Notes: generated by a model not told the origin, from the sequence alone. A stretch of DNA of 64,000 nt from Streptomyces sp. CCM_MD2014 (GCF_000772045.1 NZ_CP009754.1:8060001-8124000); one strand, 5' to 3'; shown: positions 1 to 9,028, counted from the first letter of the stretch. Numbers and translations: made by a program.

Positions 1-701
1 GGAACGCGCTGCAGAACACCATCACCATCGGCGTCATCTCCACGGTGCCGCAGCTGCTGATGGCGCTCGGCATGGCGCACCTGCTCAACTACCGGATGCG
101 CGCCTCGCTGTTCTTCCGGGTCGCCTCGCTGGTCCCCTACGCCACCTCGGTCGCCGCGGCCGCCCTCGTCTTCACCATGATCTTCGAGCGCGACTTCGGC
201 ATGATCAACTGGGCGCTCGGCTCGGTCGGGATCGACCCGGTGGACTGGGAGGCCGACAAGTGGCCCGCCCAGATCGCCATCTCCACCATCGTCATCTGGC
301 GCTGGACCGGTTACAACGCGCTGCTCTACCTGGCCGCGATGCAGGCCATCCCCGCCGACCGGTACGAGGCGGCCTCCCTCGACGGTGCCACCCGGTGGCA
401 GCAGTTCATCCACGTCACCGTGCCCGGGATCCGCTCCACCATCGTCTTCACCATCGTGCTCTCCACGATCGGCGCCACCCAGCTCTTCGGCGAGCCGCTG
501 ATCTTCGGCCAGGGGCCCAACGGTGTCACCGGCGGCGCGGACAACCAGTACCAGACGCTGGGCCTGCTGCTGTACGAGGAGGGCTGGAAGAACTACCAGA
601 TGGGCCGCTCCGCGACCGTCGCCTGGGCGATGTTCATGCTGCTGGTCCTCGTCTTCGTCGTGCAGCGCGTCGTCAAGCGCCTGCGCTCCCGTACGTCCTG
701 A
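1..701 (+). CDS. Sugar ABC transporter permease, CebF-like (5' end missing)
   Basis: Inner-membrane subunit of a carbohydrate importer. The reading frame is already open at base 3, so the N-terminus lies outside the window. The visible part carries several hydrophobic segments and the binding-protein-dependent permease EAA loop (YEAASLDGATRW...VPGI, nt 364-432), which contacts the ATPase. The stop is 12 nt before a second permease gene, and a GH1 beta-glucosidase follows. That order matches cebF-cebG-bglC operons for cellobiose/cello-oligosaccharide uptake in Streptomyces. The binding protein (CebE) is expected just upstream. The ATPase is probably the unlinked MsiK, as is usual in this genus. 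Substrate specificity is inferred from context; laminari-oligosaccharides are possible because of the neighbouring GH64 and GH16 genes. Confidence 0.88.
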   Translation, partial: NALQNTITIGVISTVPQLLMALGMAHLLNYRMRASLFFRVASLVPYATSVAAAALVFTMIFERDFGMINWALGSVGIDPVDWEADKWPAQIAISTIVIWRWTGYNALLYLAAMQAIPADRYEAASLDGATRWQQFIHVTVPGIRSTIVFTIVLSTIGATQLFGEPLIFGQGPNGVTGGADNQYQTLGLLLYEEGWKNYQMGRSATVAWAMFMLLVLVFVVQRVVKRLRSRTS

Positions 702-713
702 CCTGGAGCCGTC

Positions 714-1637
714 ATGACCACCCAAAGTCTCCCGGCCCGGACCGACGCCCCGGCCCGGACCCCCGCCGTGAGGGCGAGCGGCCGCGGCGGCCGCCGGCTG
801 CTGCGCCAGCGCGCGGGCCGCCAGCACCACGCCGGCCCCCTCGCCTATGTGCTGCTCGCCATCATGGCGATCCTGTCGATCTTCCCGCTGTACTGGACGA
901 TGGTGGCCGCGTCCACCGACAACACCCGGGTCAGCCAGACCCCGCCCCCGTTCCTGCCCGGCCCGAACCTGTTCAGCAACCTCGCCCGGGCCTGGGACGA
1001 GGCGGCGATGGGCAAGGCCATGATCAACAGCCTGATCGTGGCCGGGGTGATCGCCCTGTCCACCGTGCTGTTCGCGACGCTCGCCGGGTTCGCGTTCGCC
1101 AAACTGCGGTTCAAGGGACGCAACGCCCTGCTGATGCTGGTGATCGGCACCATGATGGTGCCGCCGCAGCTCGCCGTCGTACCGCTGTTCATGATGATGG
1201 CGGACCTCGGCTGGTCGCAGCAGTTGCCCGCCGTCATCTTCCCGACGCTGGTGAGCGCGGTGGGCGTGTTCTTCATGCGGCAGTACCTGACGGAGGCGCT
1301 GCCGGACGAACTCGTCGAGGCCGGACGCGTGGACGGGGCGCACTCGCTGCGGATCTTCTTCAGCATCGTGCTGCCCATCGCGCGCCCCGCGATGGCCGTC
1401 CTGTTCATGATCACGTTCGTGCACGCCTGGAACGACTTCTTCTGGCCGTTCGTGGTCCTCGACATGACCAACCCGACCGTCCCCGTCGCGCTCACCCAGC
1501 TCAGCGCCGGCTACGTGCGCGACCAGTCCCTGATCATGGCCGGCGCGCTGCTCGGCACGCTTCCGCTGCTGGCGATGTTCATCGTCTTCGGCCGCCAGAT
1601 CGTCAGCGGCATCATGGCGGGCGCCGTCAAGGGCTGA
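714..1637 (+). CDS. Sugar ABC transporter permease, CebG-like
   Basis: Second membrane subunit of the same importer, 307 residues. An Arg-rich cytoplasmic N-terminus (residues 1-40) precedes the first membrane segment (about 43-63). The EAA loop sits at about residues 200-222 (LVEAGRVDGAHSLRIFF...LP). The ATG start has GGAG six bases upstream and lies 12 nt after the previous stop, so the two permeases are co-transcribed. The GH1 gene follows after about 100 nt. Family assignment (MalG/CebG group) is secure; the transported sugar is inferred from the downstream beta-glucosidase. Confidence 0.92.
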   Translation: MTTQSLPARTDAPARTPAVRASGRGGRRLLRQRAGRQHHAGPLAYVLLAIMAILSIFPLYWTMVAASTDNTRVSQTPPPFLPGPNLFSNLARAWDEAAMGKAMINSLIVAGVIALSTVLFATLAGFAFAKLRFKGRNALLMLVIGTMMVPPQLAVVPLFMMMADLGWSQQLPAVIFPTLVSAVGVFFMRQYLTEALPDELVEAGRVDGAHSLRIFFSIVLPIARPAMAVLFMITFVHAWNDFFWPFVVLDMTNPTVPVALTQLSAGYVRDQSLIMAGALLGTLPLLAMFIVFGRQIVSGIMAGAVKG

Positions 1638-1736
1638 CCCGCCGCCGTGCGGCCCGGCCCCGCGCCGTCCGGGCCGTACGCCACCACTTCACCGGGCGCG
1701 CGCCCCGCGCACTCACCCACCACTGAAAGGACTTAC

Positions 1737-3176
1737 GTGGTCACCGCAGCACAGCAGACCGCCTCCGCCCCGGACGCCGCCCGCACCTTCCCCAAGGGCT
1801 TCCTCTGGGGCTCCGCGACCGCCTCCTACCAGATCGAGGGAGCCGCCGCGGAAGACGGCCGCACCCCCTCCATCTGGGACACCTACGCCCGCACGCCCGG
1901 CCGGGTCCGCAACGGCGACACCGGCGACGTCGCCACCGACCACTACCACCGCTGGCGCGAGGACGTCGCCCTCATGGCCGAACTCGGCCTGGGCGCCTAC
2001 CGGTTCTCCCTCGCCTGGCCCCGCATCCAGCCCACCGGCCGGGGCCCCGCCGTACAGAAGGGCCTGGACTTCTACCGGCGTCTGGTGGACGAGCTGCTGG
2101 AGAAGGGCATCCAGCCCGTCGCCACCCTCTACCACTGGGACCTGCCCCAGGAGCTGGAGGACGCGGGCGGCTGGCCCGAGCGCGCCACCGCCGAACGGTT
2201 CGCCGAGTACGCGGCCCTCGCCGCCGACGCCCTCGGCGACCGGGTGAAGACCTGGACCACCCTCAACGAGCCCTGGTGCAGCGCCTTCCTCGGCTACGGC
2301 TCCGGTGTGCACGCCCCCGGCCGCACCGACCCGGTCGCCGCCCTGCGCGCCGCCCACCACCTGAACCTGGCGCACGGGCTGGCCGTCCAGGCCCTGCGCG
2401 ACCGCGTGCGCGCCGACGCCCAGGTGTCCGTCACGCTCAACGTCCACCACGTCCGCCCGCTCTCCGGCGGCGACGGCGACGTCGACGCGGCCCGCCGGAT
2501 CGACGCGCTCGCCAACCGGGTCTTCACCGGCCCCATGCTGAACGGCGCCTACCCGGAGGACCTGCTCAAGGACACCGCCGAGCTGACCGACTGGTCCTTC
2601 GTCCAGGACGGCGACCTGCGCCAGGCCCACCAGCCGCTGGACTTCCTCGGCGTCAACTACTACACGCCCACCGTCGTGTCCGAGACGGACGGCAGCGCCA
2701 CCCACACCTCCGACGGGCACGGCAACAGCGCCCACAGCCCCTGGCCGGGAGCCGACCGGGTCGCCTTCCACCAGCCGCCCGGCGACACCACCGCCATGGG
2801 CTGGGCCGTCGACCCGAGCGGCCTGTACGACCTGCTGCGCCGCCTGTCCGCCGACTTCCCGAGGGTGCCGCTCGTCATCACCGAGAACGGCGCCGCCTTC
2901 GACGACTACGCCGACCCCGCCGGCCAGGTCAACGACCCCGCCCGGATCGCCTACGTACGCGACCACCTGGCCGCCGTCCACCGGGCCATCCTGGACGGCG
3001 CGGACGTGCGCGGCTACTTCCTGTGGTCCCTGCTGGACAACTTCGAGTGGGCCCACGGCTACAGCAAGCGCTTCGGTGCCGTCTACGTCGACTACCCGAC
3101 CGGCACCCGCATCCCCAAGGCCAGCGCCCGCTGGTACTCCGAGGTCGCCCGCACCGGCGTACTGCCCGGCGCCTGA
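1737..3176 (+). CDS. GH1 beta-glucosidase (BglC-like, cytoplasmic)
   Basis: Hydrolyses beta-linked glucosides, probably the disaccharides brought in by the upstream permeases. 479 residues, normal for family 1. The acid/base glutamate is in TTLNEPW (about E178) and the nucleophile in VITENGAAF (about E383); the N-terminal FLWGSATASYQIEGA signature is present. There is no signal peptide, so it acts inside the cell. The start chosen is the GTG at 1737, preceded by GAAAGGA; the frame is open further upstream but that stretch looks non-coding. It ends at a strong hairpin shared with the convergent GH64 gene. Confidence 0.93.
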   Translation: MVTAAQQTASAPDAARTFPKGFLWGSATASYQIEGAAAEDGRTPSIWDTYARTPGRVRNGDTGDVATDHYHRWREDVALMAELGLGAYRFSLAWPRIQPTGRGPAVQKGLDFYRRLVDELLEKGIQPVATLYHWDLPQELEDAGGWPERATAERFAEYAALAADALGDRVKTWTTLNEPWCSAFLGYGSGVHAPGRTDPVAALRAAHHLNLAHGLAVQALRDRVRADAQVSVTLNVHHVRPLSGGDGDVDAARRIDALANRVFTGPMLNGAYPEDLLKDTAELTDWSFVQDGDLRQAHQPLDFLGVNYYTPTVVSETDGSATHTSDGHGNSAHSPWPGADRVAFHQPPGDTTAMGWAVDPSGLYDLLRRLSADFPRVPLVITENGAAFDDYADPAGQVNDPARIAYVRDHLAAVHRAILDGADVRGYFLWSLLDNFEWAHGYSKRFGAVYVDYPTGTRIPKASARWYSEVARTGVLPGA

Positions 3177-3183
3177 CACCGGA

Positions 3184-3224
3184 CCGCCCCCGTCCCCCAC
3201 CGCACCGGCGGGGGACGGGGGCGG
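3184..3224. terminator. Bidirectional hairpin terminator between GH1 and GH64 genes
   Basis: A perfect 15-bp GC stem (3184-3198 with 3210-3224) around an 11-nt loop, 8 nt after the GH1 stop and 20 nt past the stop of the opposing GH64 gene. It has no T-tract, as is common in Streptomyces. Confidence 0.85.
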
Positions 3225-3243
3225 ACTCGTACCCGCCGACGGG

Positions 3244-4440
3244 TCAGTCGAGCGGGGCGAGGGTGAGCCGGGCCTCGACCGGGTTGCCGTCGTGCACCAG
3301 CGACTCGTGGTTGCCGACGTCGTCGAAGGCGAACGCGTACGCCTTCCCGTCGGCCATGCGCTCGTGGATGATCCGGGCGTAGTGGTTGGTGACGGAGTCC
3401 CGGTAGAAGTCCGCCGCCGAGGAGTCGGGCTGGTCGGGGTTGCTCAGCAGCGTCGAGCGGTTGAAGCCGGCGCACAGTGTGCGGGAGATCGGCCCGCGCA
3501 CCTGGTCGTTGGGCGCGTCCAGGAGCCGGTGGCAGCCGAAGACGCTGGAGGCGTCCGGCTTCTGGAAGCTGGTGACGACCGCGCCCGAGGTGTCGGTGAA
3601 GTTCATGACGTTGCCGGACACACGCCCGAAGTACTTGATGTCGGGCCGGTCCCCGAAGGGTGTCACGGTGAGCGTGGTCGTCGCGTACTTCTGCCACACC
3701 CGGTTGATGTAGTCGTCCATCACCGAGGCGGGCAGCGCCCCCGTCTCCACTCCGTACAGCGGTGCCAGCGCCCGCAGCACGGTGCCGTCGGGCCGGGTCT
3801 GGATCAGCCCGCCCCAGCCGGGCTGCGCCCGCAGCGCGTCGAACACTCCGTGGTAGCCGCCGGGCTCGAGCTGCCCGGCGCTGGTCACACCGCCGTCGGC
3901 GCGTTGCACGCCGACCGTGTAGGGCGCGGAGAACATGTCGACCTGGGTGCTGTTCAGCCACAGCCCGCCGTCATTGAGCGTGTACTCGGACCAGTTGAAG
4001 AGGATGTCGCGGTTGGGGTCGCTCGGGTTCTGGACGGCGGGCTGGACCAGGCCGCCGGTGGTCAGCCGGAAGTCGAGCTTCTGGCCGTAGGAGAAGTAGA
4101 TGCGTCCCGACAGCTTCGGGATGCGGATCGTCTTGGTCTGTCCGGCGGCCGGTCCGGGGATGGACGCGTCCGGGGCGGGCGTGGGGGGATTGCCGCCGGC
4201 GGGCCAGGCGTGGAAGGTGCCGTTCTCGTCGGCCCAGCCCTGCTGACCCGTCGTCAGCGAGGTGCCCAGGTTGTAGATGTGGACGGCGTCGCCGCGGGCG
4301 GAGTTGTTGGTGATCTTCAGGGGGATGGTGGCGGGCACCGCGGCGTCCGCGGGCGGCGCGGCACCGAACGTGAGCAGGGCGCCGGTCAGGCCTGCGGCCG
4401 CGGCCACGGCGAGCAGACGGTGTCTGAGTCGGGAGAGCAC
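3244..4440 (-). CDS. Secreted GH64 beta-1,3-glucanase (first copy)
   Basis: Extracellular enzyme of the laminaripentaose-producing beta-1,3-glucanase family with a thaumatin-like fold. 398 residues: a signal peptide (about 1-34, ending ADA) and then the GH64 domain. The probable catalytic pair E152 and D168 (WSEYTLND and TQVDMFS) has the 16-residue spacing known for the family. I chose the GTG at 4440 because GGAGGT lies just upstream. A longer open frame reaches 4527 but would run through the operator. A 16-bp LacI/CebR-type palindrome 45 bp upstream suggests induction by glucan breakdown products. A second, similar GH64 lies at 10218-11411. Confidence 0.93.
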   Translation of the reverse strand: MLSRLRHRLLAVAAAAGLTGALLTFGAAPPADAAVPATIPLKITNNSARGDAVHIYNLGTSLTTGQQGWADENGTFHAWPAGGNPPTPAPDASIPGPAAGQTKTIRIPKLSGRIYFSYGQKLDFRLTTGGLVQPAVQNPSDPNRDILFNWSEYTLNDGGLWLNSTQVDMFSAPYTVGVQRADGGVTSAGQLEPGGYHGVFDALRAQPGWGGLIQTRPDGTVLRALAPLYGVETGALPASVMDDYINRVWQKYATTTLTVTPFGDRPDIKYFGRVSGNVMNFTDTSGAVVTSFQKPDASSVFGCHRLLDAPNDQVRGPISRTLCAGFNRSTLLSNPDQPDSSAADFYRDSVTNHYARIIHERMADGKAYAFAFDDVGNHESLVHDGNPVEARLTLAPLD

Positions 4441-4484
4441 TCTCCACCTCCGTGCGGGTGTGGGGGAATTGGTCCGTACCGATT

Positions 4485-4500
4485 CTGAGAGCGCTCTCAG
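4485..4500. promoter_or_regulatory. LacI/CebR-type operator upstream of GH64
   Basis: CTGAGAGCGCTCTCAG is a perfect 16-bp palindrome. Its core, TGAGAGCGCTCTCA, differs from the CebR/CelR consensus TGGGAGCGCTCCCA by one symmetric pair of bases. It lies 45-60 bp before the GH64 start, where a repressor would block the promoter. Which LacI-family protein binds it is inferred; none is encoded in this window. Confidence 0.8.
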
Positions 4501-4580
4501 CGTTGCGCCGGGACGCGTCCATGTCAATGCATGCGGCGGCCCCGCCCGCGGTCAGGAGTCCCGGGGCGAGGTGAGGGCAC

Positions 4581-5114
4581 CTACCGCGACGCGGCGCGCC
4601 CGTCCCGGCTCGTGCTGCCGTTCACGACGGGGTCGGCCAGCGCGTAGTGCCGGACCCTTGCGGCGCCCCGCCGCTCCGCCTCGGGCCAGACGCAGTCCAG
4701 GACCGAGGCGGACGGCGGGAAGAGCGCCGAGGGAACGGCCTCGCGGGCGAACCACTGCCAGCGCTCGATCTTGTCGGGCTCGGTGACCCGGGGCGTACCG
4801 GTCGCCCGCTCGGTGACGGCCGCGGCGGTCACCCGGGTCAGTCCGCCCACGCCGTCGACGAGTACCGCCAGTACCCGCACGTCCGCGGGAGACACCACGA
4901 GCCCGGTCTCCTCCGCCAGCTCCCGGACGGCGGCCGTCTCGAAGTCCTCGCCCGCGTCCACCTTCCCGCCCGGCAGCTCCCAGCGCCGGTCGTGACCGAG
5001 TCCCAGCAGCACCCGTCCGGCGGGATCGAGGACGGCGAGCCCGACACCGGTGAGGCTCTGTGCGGCGGGACGGGCACGCTCGGGGCGCTCGGCGCGCGCT
5101 GCGGAATCACTCAT
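4581..5114 (-). CDS. NUDIX hydrolase
   Basis: Hydrolyses nucleoside diphosphates linked to another moiety; the substrate is not predictable. 177 residues. A complete Nudix box is visible (GKVDAGE...REL.EETGL, roughly residues 50-72). The ATG at 5114 was chosen as the first codon after low-complexity sequence; the ribosome site is weak. It lies 44 nt downstream of the glycerophosphodiesterase stop on the same strand and could be the last gene of that transcript. The MutT-like organisation suggests nucleotide-pool or cofactor housekeeping, but that is only a family-level guess. Confidence 0.85.
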   Translation of the reverse strand: MSDSAARAERPERARPAAQSLTGVGLAVLDPAGRVLLGLGHDRRWELPGGKVDAGEDFETAAVRELAEETGLVVSPADVRVLAVLVDGVGGLTRVTAAAVTERATGTPRVTEPDKIERWQWFAREAVPSALFPPSASVLDCVWPEAERRGAARVRHYALADPVVNGSTSRDGRAASR

Positions 5115-5158
5115 CGGGCCATTCCACACCGTGCCAGCGGCCGGAAGCCAGCGCGGCG

Positions 5159-6019
5159 TCACCCCCGCTGGGTGAGGGTCTGGGGGTAGTCGGTGATGAT
5201 GCCGTCGACGCCGAGGGCGGTCATTTTGCGGATGGCGCCGGGTTCGTCGACGGTCCAGACGTTGATGGTCATGCCGAGTTGGTGGACGCGGTCGACGAGG
5301 GCCTGGTCGGTGACGGTGTGCTGGGGGTTGATCTGGTCGGCCCACTGGCTGAGTTGGGTGAGTTCGGTGTCGGTGGGGCGGTCGGCGTCGAGGATGCCGA
5401 TGGGAATGTCGGGCTGGGTGCTGTGGAAGGTGCGGGCGTCGTCGGTCTGGAAGGACTGGACGGCGAGTCGGTGGTGGGCGAGGGCTGTGCGGACGTAGTG
5501 GGGTTTGTCGTGGAGTGCGTCGGCGAGGTCGGTGGCGATGGTGGTGCCGTACTGGCCGCAGGGGCTGATCTCGGCGAGGAGTCCGGTGCGGGTGTGCTGG
5601 ATGTGGCGGATGACGGTGTCGAGGGTGATGAGGGGTTCGCCGGTGTAGTCGGGGTGGAACCAGGAGCCGGCGTCGAGGCGGCGCAGTTCGTCCCAGGTGA
5701 AGTCGGAGACGCGGTAGCTGGGCCGTCCCGGGTAGAGGTCTTCGATGTCGGTGGTGCGTTCCATGGTGCAGTCGTGGAAGTTGACGAGTTTGCCGTCCTT
5801 GGTGCGCTGGACGTCGATTTCGACGTGGTCGGCGCGTTGGCGGACGGCGAGGTCGATGGCGGCGGCGGTGTTCTCGGGTGCCATGCCCGAGGAGCCGCGG
5901 TGGGCGATGACGTCGGGGCCGTCGGCCGCGGCCTGCGCGGTCGTCGACGACACCGCCAGCGCCAGACCGCTCAGCACCGCCACGACCAGCCCGGCGGCTT
6001 GGCCGCTCACGCGCCTCAC
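5159..6019 (-). CDS. Secreted glycerophosphodiester phosphodiesterase (GDPD)
   Basis: Releases glycerol-3-phosphate from glycerophosphodiesters, acting outside the membrane. 286 residues with a signal peptide (about 1-33, ending AQA). Active-site motifs IAHRGSSGMAPENT and EIDVQRTKDGKLVNFHD are intact. The GTG start shares a GTGA overlap with the stop of the upstream GH89 gene and has GGGAGG upstream, so the two are translationally coupled. Codon use differs from the neighbours: nearly every codon ends in C and leucine is almost always CTC, up to a boundary near the signal peptide (about 5890). This suggests a different origin or strong selection for expression. Confidence 0.92.
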   Translation of the reverse strand: MRRVSGQAAGLVVAVLSGLALAVSSTTAQAAADGPDVIAHRGSSGMAPENTAAAIDLAVRQRADHVEIDVQRTKDGKLVNFHDCTMERTTDIEDLYPGRPSYRVSDFTWDELRRLDAGSWFHPDYTGEPLITLDTVIRHIQHTRTGLLAEISPCGQYGTTIATDLADALHDKPHYVRTALAHHRLAVQSFQTDDARTFHSTQPDIPIGILDADRPTDTELTQLSQWADQINPQHTVTDQALVDRVHQLGMTINVWTVDEPGAIRKMTALGVDGIITDYPQTLTQRG

Positions 6020-8265
6020 CGTGCCCTCCCGGACGCGGCCGGCGCCGACGGCACCGTCGTGGGCAGGGCCTCGAGCACCTCGGCGGCCGTCGCCACGGGG
6101 TCGCCCGAGGCCTCGACGGGATAGCGGTCGTGCCGCTGGTTCCAGGCGTTCTCCAGCGCGAACCAGTCGACGGCGGCCGGTGGCCGGCCGGTGACCAGCG
6201 CGGTGTCGAGGGAGTCGAGGTACGTCGTCCAGCGCATCGCGTAGAAGTCGGAGACCAGCCCGGACCACTCCCGGTTGGCGTAGTCCCGCAGTCCGCCCGA
6301 GTCGCTGCCGGACCGGTGGCCCCAGGTGGTGAGGATGGAGCGGGCGTCGAACTCGGCGGCGTCCTTCTCCGCCGCGGTGCGTCCCCAGGACCTGGCGTCC
6401 TCCAGCCACGGGCCGAGGAGGAAGCGGGTGTCGGTGGCGAGCAGCCGGTCCAGCAGGGCCAGATCGCTCTTCCACTCGGCGGCCCCCGCACGGAATCCGG
6501 GCAGATCCCCGGCGTCGTAGGCTGCCTTGATCTCCGGCAGCAGTGAGCGGCTGCGGTTGGCCAGCGCCTGACGGGCGACGTCGACCAGGTCGAAGCGGTA
6601 GGCGTCGGTCGTACGCAGCGAGGGTGCGACCTGGAGGAGTTCGGCCAGCGCCTCGCGCACCGTGTCCGGGTCGTAGCGCATCGCGCCGGGGCTCCAGCTG
6701 GCCGCCGAGGTGGCCGTCAGCCCCGGGCGGGCGGTGAAGAGGCTGTCCTGTGCCTCGCTCCACTTGCCGGACGGCATGCTGTACGGGCCCGTGCGGAGCA
6801 ACTCCCAGGCCCGGGCCGCGTGCGGGTCGGGCCGGCCGTACCGGCGTTCCGCGTACGCCGCGAACCAGGCGCAGTGGTCCACCGGGGCACTGCGCCAGGC
6901 CAGTTCGGTGAACAGCTCGTAGGCGACCGGATTGCCGCCCGTGCCCTCCGGAAGGTACGCGATGCCCGCGAGCGCGCTGCCGGGCTTGGTGCGCCACCGG
7001 TCGAAACGCTCGGCCCACACGGCGGTGTTGGCGCCGACGGTGGTGTGACCCCCGAAGTTGGGGATCGTGCCGAACGCGTAGGGCGCTCCGTGCCAGGTGG
7101 TCTCGCGGTCGAGACCGTCGTAGCGGTCGGACAGGCCGTCGACGATGAGTAGCCTGCTCTTGTCGACGGCGTCGATGATCTGTGGCGAGGGGTTGTTCTG
7201 CCAGCCGATCAGGGTCCACACGGCGCCGGGGTGTGCGGTCTGGAGCGCGTTCATCACGGCCCGGGCGGCGTCCCCGACGGGCACGTCCCCCGGCCGGCCG
7301 CCCTCGTGCAGCAGATCCATCTTGTACATCTCGGAGTCGCCGAACAGCTCGCGCTGATGGCGGTAGAACGCCGCGGCGACCCTGGAGAACACTCCCGTGC
7401 GGGGATCCAGCCAGTCGGGCCGGTCGAAGCCGACCCACTCGCCCTGCGGGACCACCGTGCCGCCGGGGTTCCGTTCCGTGAAGCCCGGCGGCACGGTGCC
7501 GTAGTAGCCGGGCAGTACGGGCGTCATGCCGAGCTCGCGCAGCCGGTTCGCGATCCTGCGGCCGAGTGCCGCCCGGTCCTCGATCAGCCGCTCGGAGACC
7601 GGACCGGCGAAGCCGGACATGTTCTGCATCAGCCACCACGGCTGGTGCGCCGGACCGGGGATCCAGGCTCTGAGCTCCTTCTTCGAGTAGCCGAACTCCC
7701 GGAAGGTCTCGTAGTAGACGGCGTCGGCGCCCATCTGGACGAACACCTCGTTCACCCCGTGCAGCGCGAGGAGGTCGATCTGCCTCTCGTAGGAGGCCCA
7801 GTCCCGGTAGGCACCCGAGTAGCCGTCGTCGGTGTCGTTGAGCGCGAAGCGATGCGGCACCGAGGCGTGCCGGCGGACGGTGCCGTCCGGTGCGGGAAGG
7901 GTGCGCGGCAGTTTCGCCGTGCTGCGTCCGGGCCAGCCGACGTCCACCTTGGCCGTGTACTTGAGGTACCAGTTGACCCCGCTCAGGAGCACGGCCGGGC
8001 TGGTCCCCGTGACCCGGACGTGGCCGGCGCGGCCGGAGACGCCGAACCAGTCGCCGGAGGCCGGGCGGCGCGCCGGGACCAGCGTGATCTGCGAGGCGTG
8101 CCGCGGCAGCAGGCGGGCGAGTGCCGCCCTGGCGGAGTGCGGCGAGAAGGCCGGCCCGCCCGGCGGGGAGGCCGCCGCGGGGGAGGAGGCGGGGGTGAGC
8201 GTGGTGGTGAGAAGGGCGAAGGCGATGGCTGCGCAGACGGCAGCCCAGGGTCTGAGGCTTCTCAC
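6016..8265 (-). CDS. Secreted GH89 alpha-N-acetylglucosaminidase
   Basis: Removes terminal alpha-linked GlcNAc from glycans or glycosaminoglycans (the family of human NAGLU). 749 residues: signal peptide (about 1-32), an N-terminal small domain (about 40-135), a TIM-barrel catalytic region and an all-alpha C-terminal domain. Likely catalytic glutamates are E321 (LLHEGGR) and E440 (YLPEGTGG), with the spacing expected for the family. Start GTG 8265 has AGAGG five bases upstream; a GTG six bases earlier would sit on that site. Its stop overlaps the GDPD start. With GH84, GH20 and EndoH elsewhere in the window it points to host- or environment-derived GlcNAc glycans. Confidence 0.93.
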   Translation of the reverse strand: MRSLRPWAAVCAAIAFALLTTTLTPASSPAAASPPGGPAFSPHSARAALARLLPRHASQITLVPARRPASGDWFGVSGRAGHVRVTGTSPAVLLSGVNWYLKYTAKVDVGWPGRSTAKLPRTLPAPDGTVRRHASVPHRFALNDTDDGYSGAYRDWASYERQIDLLALHGVNEVFVQMGADAVYYETFREFGYSKKELRAWIPGPAHQPWWLMQNMSGFAGPVSERLIEDRAALGRRIANRLRELGMTPVLPGYYGTVPPGFTERNPGGTVVPQGEWVGFDRPDWLDPRTGVFSRVAAAFYRHQRELFGDSEMYKMDLLHEGGRPGDVPVGDAARAVMNALQTAHPGAVWTLIGWQNNPSPQIIDAVDKSRLLIVDGLSDRYDGLDRETTWHGAPYAFGTIPNFGGHTTVGANTAVWAERFDRWRTKPGSALAGIAYLPEGTGGNPVAYELFTELAWRSAPVDHCAWFAAYAERRYGRPDPHAARAWELLRTGPYSMPSGKWSEAQDSLFTARPGLTATSAASWSPGAMRYDPDTVREALAELLQVAPSLRTTDAYRFDLVDVARQALANRSRSLLPEIKAAYDAGDLPGFRAGAAEWKSDLALLDRLLATDTRFLLGPWLEDARSWGRTAAEKDAAEFDARSILTTWGHRSGSDSGGLRDYANREWSGLVSDFYAMRWTTYLDSLDTALVTGRPPAAVDWFALENAWNQRHDRYPVEASGDPVATAAEVLEALPTTVPSAPAASGRAR

Positions 8266-8432
8266 GGTCACCTCTGGGGAGTTGTCGACGGGGTGTTGGT
8301 GAGAATGGGGGCGGGCGAGCAGCCAGTCAAGACGGCCTCGCCGTGCGCGGGTGGGTCTTCGGCCATCACCGTGTTCGGCCGCCACCGGCCTGCGGGCAGA
8401 CCTGGCCGAAAGGGCACTCGTGTCTGCGACGG

Positions 8433-8777
8433 CTACGACGTTCGTCGCGCCTGGTACACCGAGTCGTAGATCGGGAAGACGTGCCGCAGGCCGGTCAGGG
8501 CGAAGAGCTGCTTGGTGTTGGCGTCGGTGATGACCAGTTTCAGCTCGCCGTGCACGCACTGGACCCGTTTGAGCGCGCCGACCAGCACACCCAGGCCCAC
8601 GGAGTCGATGAACGCCACGCCGCGCAGGTCGACGACGAACCGGCGGAGGCCGTCCGCCAGCCGCTCGATCACGAACTGCTTGATCGTCGGCACGGTGTAC
8701 ACGTCCACCTCTCCGCGGATCTCCACGACGGTCCAGTCGCCGACGGCGCTGTGGCTGATCTCGATGGGAGGTTCCAT
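8433..8777 (-). CDS. STAS-domain anti-sigma factor antagonist (BldG/RsbV-like)
   Basis: Partner-switching regulator that binds an anti-sigma factor when unphosphorylated. 114 residues, all STAS domain, with the acceptor serine in AFIDSVGLG (about S59). The VDVYTVP and LKRV segments resemble Streptomyces BldG. No anti-sigma kinase, phosphatase or sigma factor gene is adjacent, so the partner is unlinked. An imperfect inverted repeat lies about 55-77 bp upstream (8832-8854). The ATG at 8777 lies in GGAGGTTCCATACG on the plus strand and lacks a strong ribosome site. Confidence 0.9.
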   Translation of the reverse strand: MEPPIEISHSAVGDWTVVEIRGEVDVYTVPTIKQFVIERLADGLRRFVVDLRGVAFIDSVGLGVLVGALKRVQCVHGELKLVITDANTKQLFALTGLRHVFPIYDSVYQARRTS

Positions 8778-8831
8778 ACGTACTCAACGGCATGCCCTGG
8801 GCAGAGGTAGTGCCGAGACGGTCCCGCACAT

Positions 8832-8854
8832 TCGTTCTGCATATGCATGAACGA
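8832..8854. promoter_or_regulatory. Inverted repeat upstream of the STAS gene
   Basis: TCGTTC, then the 10-bp palindrome TGCATATGCA, then TGAACGA. Outer arms and core are both symmetric, with a 1-nt offset. It lies in the divergent intergenic region between the STAS gene and a small membrane-protein gene. A protein-binding role is inferred only from symmetry and position. Confidence 0.4.
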
Positions 8855-9028
8855 CTGGCCAAAGGATCACCACAGGTGGTGCCGGAGTGGTTCCGGTGCC
8901 TCGGTCAGGGCGCGGCCGTCGGCCCCTCCGTAACGGTCCGGGACCCTCCCGCCGTGCGAGTTCCGCCATTCGGGTCCATCCTTGAAGCCGGGCCACGAAG
9001 CCCACAGACCGACCCGCCGGGAGGTCCT

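Noticed and set aside
1713..3200. 495-codon minus-strand open frame opposite the GH1 gene
   Set aside because: Gly/Val/Ala low-complexity shadow of an unambiguous GH1 enzyme.
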